Shown here: positions 37,778 through 44,842 of the stretch, one piece after another
Numbering within the stretch: the stretch's first letter is position 1
Layout: each line of letters begins with the position of its first letter
Assembly: GCF_001482405.1 (NCBI RefSeq)
Contig: NZ_LPXO01000007.1
Location: 67,001-131,000 of the forward strand
DNA from: Pseudoponticoccus marisrubri
GTDB lineage: Bacteria; Pseudomonadota; Alphaproteobacteria; Rhodobacterales; Rhodobacteraceae
DNA: 64,000 nucleotides
Reading direction: 5' to 3'
Translations under genes and position numbers: made by a program
The notes under the pieces: generated by a model
What the model was told of the DNA's origin: nothing
Seen by the model: the letters and a program-made list of their open reading frames with translations, nothing else
Databases searched by the model: none

Positions 37778-39660
37778 GCGCCATGCTGCACGTGCTCGAC
37801 CTTATGGAGCCGGAGGAGACCGTCGGCAATCTCTGGCACGACATCGCCTCGCGCTGGGGCGCGGCAGAGGGCGACGCGGCTCGCGCGGTCGAACTGGCCG
37901 CGATCCGCCCCTCGGTCGCGGCGGTGTTCCGGGCCCTCGGCGGCGCGGCGGGGGTGGAGATCGCCCCTGCCCCGCTGGCGGGCTCGGATCATCGCCCCGA
38001 CCGGCTGCGCCGGATCGGCACGCCGCGCGAACAGGCGCAGCTTGCCGATTTCGACGGCGACCGGCTGCGCCTGCCCCCGGTGATCGACACTTTTCCCACC
38101 CGCGCGTTGAACCGGGCCTGCTATCTGTGGCTGGCCGCGCTGGCCGCCTGCGTCGAGATCCCGGAGCGTGCCGCCGACCCGCTGGCCGCCGACCGGGCCG
38201 AGATCGCCGCGCTGGCCGCCGCCTCGGACCGCGCCTATGCCGCCTGCCCCGGCCTGCGCGCCGCGCATGAAACGTTGTGCCGGCTGATCGTGCAGGCGCG
38301 CCGCCGCACCGGACTGCCGCGCTGCGAGGCGGGGGTCGAACGACTGGTCCTCGGCGCGCTGGCCGGCACCTCGGAGGCCATCGACTGCCTGTCCGGCCCG
38401 GCCCCGCGCGGCTATCGCAGCTTTGCCCCGGTACCGATCTGGCCGCGCCTGCGCCCGCCCGCACGCGGCGGCAGGCCCGCCGCGGACGAGCCGCAGAGCC
38501 CCGGCGCCGCCCTCGCCATGCCCACCCGCAAGGATGCCCGCCGCGAGGCGCGCGAGCAGGCCAACCGGCGCGACAGCTTCATCATCCACCGCTTCGAATC
38601 CATCATGTCCTGGGCCGAGAGCCTGAATCTCAATCGCCTGGTGGATGACGACGACCAGGGCAACGCCGCCAAAGCGGTCGAGGACCAGGATCACCTGACC
38701 CTGTCGCAGAATGTCAAGCGCGCGGCGACGCGGCTGCGCCTGTCGCTGGACCTGTCTCCGCAGGATGCCGAGCACGAAAGGCTCGCCGGCCGCTTCACCT
38801 ATCCCGAGTGGAATCGACGCAGCGGCAGCTACATGCCGGACCACACATGCGTGCTGGAACGCGAGGCACTGCCACGCGCCAGCTACACGCCCGATGCGAG
38901 GCTGGTCGCCCTGGTCAAGCGCCAGTTCGCGCCGATGCATCCGCGCCGCGTGATCCTGCCCCGGCAGATCGACGGGGACGAGCTGGACCTCGATGCCGTC
39001 GTCACCTCGCACACGGACCTGGCCTGCGGCCACGAGGGCAGCGACCGCGTCTGGCAAGCCAACCGGCCCATGGCGCGCGACCTCTCGGTGGCGATCCTGA
39101 TGGATTGCTCGCGCTCGACCGAGGCCGCGCTCGGCGACAGCTCGGTGATCGAGGTGGCGCGCGAGGCGCTCTCGGCACTGGCCTGCGGCATCGAAACGGC
39201 GGGCGACCGGCTGGGCATCTGGGGCTTTTCCTCGCTGCGCCGCGACCGGGTCTTCCTGCACCGCGCCAAGGCCTTCGACACGCCCATGTCGGCCGAGGTG
39301 ACCGCCCGGATCGGCGGGCTTGTCCCGGGTCACTACACGCGGCTGGGCGCGGCGGTCCGGCATGTCTCGGCGCAGTTGGCCGAGGAAGGCGCGACACGCC
39401 GCCTGCTGCTGGTGCTCACAGACGGCAAGCCCAACGACCTTGACCTTTACGAGGGCAGCCACGGGATCGAGGACAGCCGCATGGCCGTCCGCGAGGCCCG
39501 CGCCGCGGGCCAGGCGGTGCACGGCGTGATCGTGGAGCGCGACGGGCAGGACTGGTTCGCGCGCATCTTCGGCCGCGCCGGGTTCACCCTGCTGCCCCGT
39601 CCCGAGCGCCTGCCCCGGGCGCTGCCCGACATCTACCAGACCCTCACGATGGAGAGCTGA
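37774..39660 (+). CDS. norD: NorD, von Willebrand factor A domain activation protein
   Basis: A 628-residue cytoplasmic partner of NorQ. The opening MLHVLDLMEPEETVGNLWHD is characteristic. The C-terminal third is a VWA domain with the MIDAS motif DCSRST (in SVAILMDCSRSTEAALGDSS, about residue 440) and a later TDGKPND. GTG 37774 overlaps the norQ stop; an ATG at 37783 (MLHVLD) is nearly as good. NorD and NorQ together insert the Fe_B iron in related systems. Full length, so loss of norQ would strand it. Confidence 0.9.
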   Translation: MSAMLHVLDLMEPEETVGNLWHDIASRWGAAEGDAARAVELAAIRPSVAAVFRALGGAAGVEIAPAPLAGSDHRPDRLRRIGTPREQAQLADFDGDRLRLPPVIDTFPTRALNRACYLWLAALAACVEIPERAADPLAADRAEIAALAAASDRAYAACPGLRAAHETLCRLIVQARRRTGLPRCEAGVERLVLGALAGTSEAIDCLSGPAPRGYRSFAPVPIWPRLRPPARGGRPAADEPQSPGAALAMPTRKDARREAREQANRRDSFIIHRFESIMSWAESLNLNRLVDDDDQGNAAKAVEDQDHLTLSQNVKRAATRLRLSLDLSPQDAEHERLAGRFTYPEWNRRSGSYMPDHTCVLEREALPRASYTPDARLVALVKRQFAPMHPRRVILPRQIDGDELDLDAVVTSHTDLACGHEGSDRVWQANRPMARDLSVAILMDCSRSTEAALGDSSVIEVAREALSALACGIETAGDRLGIWGFSSLRRDRVFLHRAKAFDTPMSAEVTARIGGLVPGHYTRLGAAVRHVSAQLAEEGATRRLLLVLTDGKPNDLDLYEGSHGIEDSRMAVREARAAGQAVHGVIVERDGQDWFARIFGRAGFTLLPRPERLPRALPDIYQTLTMES

Positions 39661-39661
39661 C

Positions 39662-39844
39662 ATGACACGCATCCCCCTTGCCGCCCTTTGCCTCGCGGCC
39701 TTGCCCCGGCCCGCCTTGGCCGAGGCCTTTGCCCGGCCGATCCCGCAACAGCAGACCGACACGGCCGAGTTCTGGTTCCTCATCGGCTCCATCGGCCTGC
39801 TGGTCGCTCTGGCGGCGGTACAATGGCTGGTCAGCAGGCGATGA
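39662..39844 (+). CDS. Small membrane protein of the nor operon (NnrT-like candidate)
   Basis: A 60-residue protein with a signal-peptide-like start (1-20, ending RPALA), a short periplasmic stretch with QQQTDTAEF, and one C-terminal helix (WFLIGSIGLLVALAAVQWLV). It begins right after the norD stop and overlaps the next gene by ATGA. Small NnrT/NorE-F type proteins occupy this spot in related nor operons, but the name is a positional guess. Confidence 0.65.
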   Translation: MTRIPLAALCLAALPRPALAEAFARPIPQQQTDTAEFWFLIGSIGLLVALAAVQWLVSRR

Positions 39845-40059
39845 GACCCTCGTGGCGTCTCTGTGCCGCGCTCTACCCGTTCGGGGCCGGCGCGATGGGG
39901 GTGAACCTGTTCTTCGCCTCGCTGATCTGGTCCTGGCTGGGCTGGCCGGTGCTGACACCGGTCGAGTCCGCGATTGGCGGGTTGGTGATCGGCTTGCCCG
40001 CCACCTATGCCTTTGCCCGCCACATCCGGCGGCTGATGTACAAGGCCGACGGCGCGTGA
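39841..40059 (+). CDS. Small two-helix membrane protein at the end of the nor operon
   Basis: A 72-residue protein with two hydrophobic helices (about 8-30 and 37-57) and a basic tail, FARHIRRLMYKADGA. The ATG overlaps the preceding stop as ATGA, indicating coupled translation. No family is recognised with confidence. NorF-like assembly role possible by position only. Confidence 0.6.
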   Translation: MRPSWRLCAALYPFGAGAMGVNLFFASLIWSWLGWPVLTPVESAIGGLVIGLPATYAFARHIRRLMYKADGA

Positions 40060-40096
40060 CCGGGCAAGCGCCCCGCGCGGGCTTACCGCGCGAAGC

Positions 40097-40138
40097 TTGA
40101 TCCGGCGCAAAGACCGCATCGTCCTACGGGGCCATACC
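40097..40138 (+). promoter_or_regulatory. hemN promoter with FNR/NNR-like box
   Basis: TTGAT-CCGG-CGCAA at 40097-40110 joins an FNR half-site with an NNR half-site. A weak -10 (CATACC, 40133-40138) would put the start about 40145, exactly at the hemN ATG, so a leaderless mRNA is possible. Anaerobic or NO-linked control of hemN is known in relatives. Confidence 0.6.
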
Positions 40139-40144
40139 GGGGCC

Positions 40145-41500
40145 ATGACACAGATCGACCGCCTCAGAACCCTCGGCCTTTTCGACGCCCGGGTGCCCCG
40201 CTACACCTCCTACCCCACCGCGCCGGTCTTCACGCCCGAGATCGGCGCCGCGGCGCAGGCCCGCGCGCTGGCCGCACTGGACCCGGCCGAGCCGGTCTCG
40301 GTCTATATCCACATCCCCTTCTGCGAGCGGCTGTGCTGGTTCTGCGCCTGTCGCACACAGGGCACCTCGACCCTGACCCCGGTCGAGGCCTATATCGGCA
40401 CGCTGGAGCAGGAGCTGGCGCTCTTGGCCAAGACCCTGCCAGCGGACCTGCGCATGGGGCGGATGCATTGGGGCGGCGGCACGCCCACCATCCTGCCGCC
40501 CGCGCTGATCCACCGGCTGGCGTCGGCCGTGACGGCGGTGATCCCGCCGACCGCGGATTGGGAGTTTTCGGTCGAGATCGACCCCACAATGGTGGATCGC
40601 GACAAGATCGCGGCGCTGGCCGAGGAGGGCATGACCCGCGCCAGCATCGGAATCCAGGATTTCGACCCGGTCGTGCAGGAGGCGATCGGCCGGATCCAGC
40701 CCTTCGAGGTGACGCGCGCCTGTGTCGACGACCTGCGCGCCGCGGGCATCCGCTCGCTCAACGCCGATCTCGTCTACGGGCTGCCGCACCAGGATGACGC
40801 GCGGCTGGATGACACGATAACCAAGGTGCTGGACCTCGCGCCCGACCGGATCGCGCTCTTCGGCTATGCCCATGTGCCGTGGATGTCCAAGCGCCAGAAG
40901 CTGATCGACGAGACCGCCTTGCCGCGCGAGCTCGACCGCTATTACCTGGCCGAGCTGGCCGCGGCGCGGTTCCGGCAGGCCGGGTTCGACAGTATCGGCA
41001 TCGACCATTTCGCCCGCCCGACCGACGCGCTTGCCGAGGCCGCGCGCAGCGGCCACCTGCGGCGCAACTTCCAGGGCTACGTGGATGACCATTGCGCCAC
41101 GCTGATCGGGCTCGGCGCCTCGTCGATCTCGCGGCTGCCCACGGGCTACGTCCAGAACGCCGCGGCCACGCCAGCCTATGTCCAGCGCATCGAGGCCGGG
41201 CAGCTGGCGGCCGCGCGTGGCCACGTGATGAGCGCCGAGGATCTGCTGCGCGCCCGCGCGATCGAGATGATCATGTGCGATTTCCGGCTCGACCTGGCCG
41301 CGCTGCGCGGCACCCACGGCGCCCTTGCCGACAGCCTGCGCCCCGAGATCGCGCTCGTCTCCGCGCGTTTCGGCGAGATGGTCGCGGTCACGCCCGACAG
41401 TGTCGAGATCCGCCCCGAGGGCCGCGCCCTGACCCGCATCATCGCCAGCCAGTTCGACGCCCACGCCCCCGAAGGCGCGCGCTTCAGTCAGGCCTCGTGA
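40145..41500 (+). CDS. hemN: Oxygen-independent coproporphyrinogen III oxidase
   Basis: Radical-SAM enzyme of 451 residues that decarboxylates coproporphyrinogen III when oxygen is scarce. The Fe4S4 cysteines are C60, C64 and C67 in PFCERLCWFCACR (with C69 as in true HemN). Also seen: HWGGGTPTILPP, SVEIDPTMVD, ASIGIQDFDPVVQEAIGRIQ and GIDHFARPTDAL. The ATG at 40145 has no Shine-Dalgarno. It supplies haem under the same conditions as the nor genes upstream. Confidence 0.94.
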   Translation: MTQIDRLRTLGLFDARVPRYTSYPTAPVFTPEIGAAAQARALAALDPAEPVSVYIHIPFCERLCWFCACRTQGTSTLTPVEAYIGTLEQELALLAKTLPADLRMGRMHWGGGTPTILPPALIHRLASAVTAVIPPTADWEFSVEIDPTMVDRDKIAALAEEGMTRASIGIQDFDPVVQEAIGRIQPFEVTRACVDDLRAAGIRSLNADLVYGLPHQDDARLDDTITKVLDLAPDRIALFGYAHVPWMSKRQKLIDETALPRELDRYYLAELAAARFRQAGFDSIGIDHFARPTDALAEAARSGHLRRNFQGYVDDHCATLIGLGASSISRLPTGYVQNAAATPAYVQRIEAGQLAAARGHVMSAEDLLRARAIEMIMCDFRLDLAALRGTHGALADSLRPEIALVSARFGEMVAVTPDSVEIRPEGRALTRIIASQFDAHAPEGARFSQAS

Positions 41501-41603
41501 CCGGGCAAGGGGCCGGCTTGGCGGTGACATGATCGCCGGCCGGTCCCGGGGGCCGGTTTGCCGGGTGGTTGGGGGCGTCCAAGGCCGATGCCTTACCAGC
41601 CTT

Positions 41604-41651
41604 CGGCACCGATGGCATTCTGGGGGAACCGATCGACAAGGATCGGTGCCG
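41604..41651. other. Inverted repeat with an alternative pairing, hemN-usp gap
   Basis: CGGCACCGAT (41604-41613) and ATCGGTGCCG (41642-41651) form a perfect 10-bp stem around 28 bases. Inside the loop ACCGATC (41628-41634) can instead pair with GATCGGT (41641-41647) as a 7-bp hairpin with loop GACAAG. It lies in the 254-base gap between convergent genes and may be a terminator or just a decayed repeat. Confidence 0.45.
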
Positions 41652-41754
41652 CGTGACAGTCCTTAAACAGGCGGGACGTTTAGGCCGTGGCAGGCGCGTC
41701 GATGCCCGCGAAAGCCTCTCGCAGGTCAAACGCTGCGTCCCGCCGCCCCCGCCC

Positions 41755-42720
41755 TCAGTCGCGCAGGAGGGGGCTGGTGAAGCCGGCGGGTTTCACGGCG
41801 AGCACGGGGCATTCGATGCTGTTGATGATGTTCTCGGCGGTGTTGCCGATGAAGACGCCGCTCATCCCGGTGCGCGCGACGGTGCCGATCACCACGAGGT
41901 CGGTGCCGGGCGCCCGGCTTTGCGCGCGGATCACCGTCTCGGGCGCGCCGCGCGCCCGGCGCGGCACCAGCCGCGGACCCGAGGCCGGGTCGAGCGTGGC
42001 CAGGAACCGGTCCATCGCGGCCTGGCGGGCGCCGAGGATCTCGTTGACATAGCGGTCGACGGACATGCGCGCATCATCGCCCCCCGAGAAGGCCCAGAGC
42101 ATCCCCTCGCCCACCGCGTCCCAGGCATGCAGCACGGTGACCTCGGCCCCGTCGGCCGCGGCCACCTGCCGGGCGGTGGCGACCACGCGGCGGTTCAGAT
42201 CGGCCAGCGTGTCGGGTTCGGCCGCGTCCGACAGGTCGAGATCCACCGCCGCGAGGATGCGGCGCGGGCGCGGCGGGGCCCCGGCGGTCTGCAGCCAGAC
42301 CGGGCAGGGGCACTTGCGCAGCAGGTGCTGGTCGGTGCTGGCCAGCAGGAAGCGGGTGACGCCGGACAGCGGCTCGGCCGTCTTGACCACGAAATCGCAG
42401 CCGCTGCGCGCCACGTGGCGGATGATCTCGAGATAGGCCTTGCCGACCAGCACGCGCGGCTCGGCCGGCGGCTCGGGCATCCGGGCGGCCAGCTGCTCGC
42501 GCAGCCTGTCGCGCGCCTGCGCGACCCGCAGGGCCAGCAGGCGTTCGGGATCCTCGCCGGCCAGCCGGGCAAGGATGCGCAGGTCGGGCGGCGGCTCGAC
42601 GCAGGTCACGGGCTCCAGCGCGGCGCCGTGCCGCTCGGCCAGCGCCAGCGCGCTGTCCAGCGCCACCGGGTCGGGGCCGTCCTCGACCATCACCAGGATC
42701 TTGCGGGGCGGGACCGTCAT
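41755..42720 (-). CDS. Tandem universal stress protein (UspE-like)
   Basis: Cytoplasmic protein of 321 residues with two Usp domains. The second carries the nucleotide-binding pattern VVIGTVARTGMSGVFIGNTA (G-x2-R-x-G plus G-N-T) and ends AENIINSIECPVLAVKP; the first, ending KCPCPVWLQTA, has lost most of that pattern. Such proteins respond to energy or anaerobic stress. It follows the antiporter remnant directly (4-base overlap), and next to a lactate-permease-type transporter. Confidence 0.86.
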   Translation of the reverse strand: MTVPPRKILVMVEDGPDPVALDSALALAERHGAALEPVTCVEPPPDLRILARLAGEDPERLLALRVAQARDRLREQLAARMPEPPAEPRVLVGKAYLEIIRHVARSGCDFVVKTAEPLSGVTRFLLASTDQHLLRKCPCPVWLQTAGAPPRPRRILAAVDLDLSDAAEPDTLADLNRRVVATARQVAAADGAEVTVLHAWDAVGEGMLWAFSGGDDARMSVDRYVNEILGARQAAMDRFLATLDPASGPRLVPRRARGAPETVIRAQSRAPGTDLVVIGTVARTGMSGVFIGNTAENIINSIECPVLAVKPAGFTSPLLRD

Positions 42721-43044
42721 GTCGGCAACTCCTTCTGGCCGTCGGGATCGGGCAGGAGCGGCCCGGGCGCGCCGGCCGCGCCCGAGATCATCCGGGCGGC
42801 CGCCCGGGCCGCATCGCGATAGGGCATCAGGACGAGATCGGCACGCGCCGCCTGCAGCGCCGCCGCCGTGGCCTCGCGATGCGCGGCAACCGCGATCCGG
42901 CCCGCAAAGCCGCGCGCCCGCACCGCGCGCAGCAGCGCCTGGCGCGGGTCGTCATGGGTCAGCCCGGTGTCATGCTCGGGCACGGCCATCACCAGCCAGC
43001 GCCGCGATCTCGTAGAAGATGTAGCTCTCGAGTGCCGTGCCCAT
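42717..43044 (-). pseudogene. Remnant of KefB-type cation:proton antiporter with internal deletion
   Basis: The minus strand at 43044-42994 encodes MGTALESYIFYEIAAL, a start typical of this antiporter family, and then the frame breaks. From about 42992 another frame gives VMAVPEHDTGLTHDDPRQAL, then VRARGFAGRIAVAAHREATA and DLVLMPYRDAARAAARMI, the C-terminal TrkA-N/RCK part. Some 450 or more residues of transmembrane domain are missing at a junction near 42990-43000 that contains the repeated GCTGG (TGGCTGG). The C-terminal part (91 codons) is still open and overlaps the usp gene by 4 bases. Confidence 0.7.
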
Positions 43045-43251
43045 CGCGCTCCGCCCGCCGCCCTGCCAAAAAGTTGACGATTTCACTGCGGGATGCAAAG
43101 TCACAACTTGGTCAACGCTTGCACCGCGCCCCGCCGGGGCGGCAGGATCGGGGCCGATACGGCCAGGAACGGGAGATTAGACGGCTTTGCGCGACGCGAC
43201 AGGAACACCGATCTGCGGCCCCGCCCGGCCCGGGCGCGGGGGCTGAGCCCG

Positions 43252-44724
43252 ATGCAGGCGCTTCTGGCCGCCACGCCGCTTGCGGTGATCCTCGTGGCGA
43301 TGGGGCTGATGCGGCGCTCGGCCGTGGTGGCGGGGCTCGCGGGGCTGGTCCTGGCCCTGGTACTGGCGCTGACGGCCTTTGCCGGAGCGGGCATCACCGC
43401 CCCGGCCCTGCTGGGCGGCGTCGCGGCCGAGGCCGGCCATTCCACCCTGACGATCCTGTGGATCATCCTGCCCGCGCTGGCGATCTACGAGTTCCAGAAA
43501 CGCGCCGGCGCGATCGCGCGGATCAAGGACACGCTGGCCTCGCTGACCGATGACCGGCGCCTGCAGGCGATCCTGATCGCCTGGTTCTTCGGCCTGTTCA
43601 TGGAGGGTGCGGCCGGGTTCGGCACCCCCGTGGCGCTGGCCGCGCCGCTGCTGGTGGGGCTGGGCTACGCGCCGCTGCGCGCCATCGTGCTGGCGCTGCT
43701 GGGCCATGCCGCGGGCGTCTCCTTCGGCGCGGTGGGCACGCCGGCGCTGGCCCAGCTGGAGGTTTCCGGCCTCGATCCCCGCGGGCTTGCCCTGGCCACC
43801 GCGGCGCTGCACGCGCTCTGCGGCCCGCTCCTGCTGACGATCATGGTGCGGCTGGCGGCCAGCGGGCCGCTCTCGCTGCGCGACATCGGCTGGACGGCGC
43901 TGGCCGCGGCCTGTTTCGCCCTGCCCTCGGTCGCGCTGGCCGCGCTGATCGGGCCCGAGCTGCCCACGCTGGCCGGGGCGCTGATCGGCGCGGCGGTCTT
44001 CGTGGCGCTGCTGCCGCGGCAGAGGGGCGGGCAGCTGGACGCCGGGGCGCTGCTGCGGGACCTCGCCCCCTACATGGTGATCCTCGCGCTGGTCCTGCTG
44101 ACGCGGCTGGTGGGCCCGCTGCAGGCGCTGCTGTCGGGGCTGTCGCTGGACTGGCAGCTGGCGGGGCGCTTTTCCGGCGCGGTCCAGCCGCTCTACCATC
44201 CCGGCACCATGCTGGCCCTCGGGCTCTGCCTCGGCGCGCTTGCGACCGGGCGGGCCGGTCTGCTGGGGGCGTCGCTGCGCGCGGCGCTGGCCCGGCTGGT
44301 GCCGGTCGCGCTGGCGCTGCTGGTGATGCTGGCGCTGTCGCGGCTGATGGTGCATGCCGGGATGATCGCCACGCTGGCCAATGCCGCCGCCGGGATCGGA
44401 GCGGCCTGGCCGCTGGTGGCCCCCTTCGTCGGCGTGCTGGGCACCTTCATCACCGGCTCGGCCACGGCCTCCAACATCCTGTTCACCGAGCTGCAGCTGG
44501 ACACCGCGGCACGGCTGGGCCACCCGGCCGCGCCGCTGGTGGCGGCGCAGGGCTTCGGCGCGGCCATCGGCAACATCATCGCGCCGCACAACATCATCGC
44601 CGGCAGCGCCACGGTCGGGCTGACCGGGCGCGAGGGCGAGGTGCTGACCCGCACCGTGCTGCCCTGCCTGCTCTACGGCCTGCTGGGCGGCGCCGCCATC
44701 CTGGCCACGCTGCCCCTGCTCTGA
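43252..44724 (+). CDS. L-lactate permease-family transporter (LctP)
   Basis: A 490-residue membrane transporter of the LctP family with about 12-13 helices. Family text: FGLFMEGAAGFGTPVALAAP, ALLGHAAGVSFGAVGTPALA, VLGTFITGSATASNILFTEL and GAAIGNIIAPHNIIAGSATV. These fit proton-coupled lactate/glycolate permeases. The ATG at 43252 is at the start of conserved sequence; the large upstream in-frame extension is not. It diverges from the antiporter remnant over about 200 bases in which GTTGAC and GTCAAC (43073-43078, 43111-43116) form a spaced inverted repeat. Confidence 0.85.
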   Translation: MQALLAATPLAVILVAMGLMRRSAVVAGLAGLVLALVLALTAFAGAGITAPALLGGVAAEAGHSTLTILWIILPALAIYEFQKRAGAIARIKDTLASLTDDRRLQAILIAWFFGLFMEGAAGFGTPVALAAPLLVGLGYAPLRAIVLALLGHAAGVSFGAVGTPALAQLEVSGLDPRGLALATAALHALCGPLLLTIMVRLAASGPLSLRDIGWTALAAACFALPSVALAALIGPELPTLAGALIGAAVFVALLPRQRGGQLDAGALLRDLAPYMVILALVLLTRLVGPLQALLSGLSLDWQLAGRFSGAVQPLYHPGTMLALGLCLGALATGRAGLLGASLRAALARLVPVALALLVMLALSRLMVHAGMIATLANAAAGIGAAWPLVAPFVGVLGTFITGSATASNILFTELQLDTAARLGHPAAPLVAAQGFGAAIGNIIAPHNIIAGSATVGLTGREGEVLTRTVLPCLLYGLLGGAAILATLPLL

Positions 44725-44842
44725 GCGCCCGACATCGCCAACTGCCCGCCCCGCGCGCGGGCGGGACGGAAAGGCGTCGATCCGGCGGGTTTGCGCGGTG
44801 CTGCCGATTTCCCCGGGCGGGAAAGCGGGGTAAAGCAGCGGA

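Noticed and set aside
40097-40144. An upstream TTG start for hemN
   Set aside because: The codon is part of an FNR/NNR box, and the added 16 residues are not family-like.
43093-43251. A 53-residue N-terminal extension of the lactate permease
   Set aside because: No conserved content; the ATG at 43252 begins the first membrane helix.
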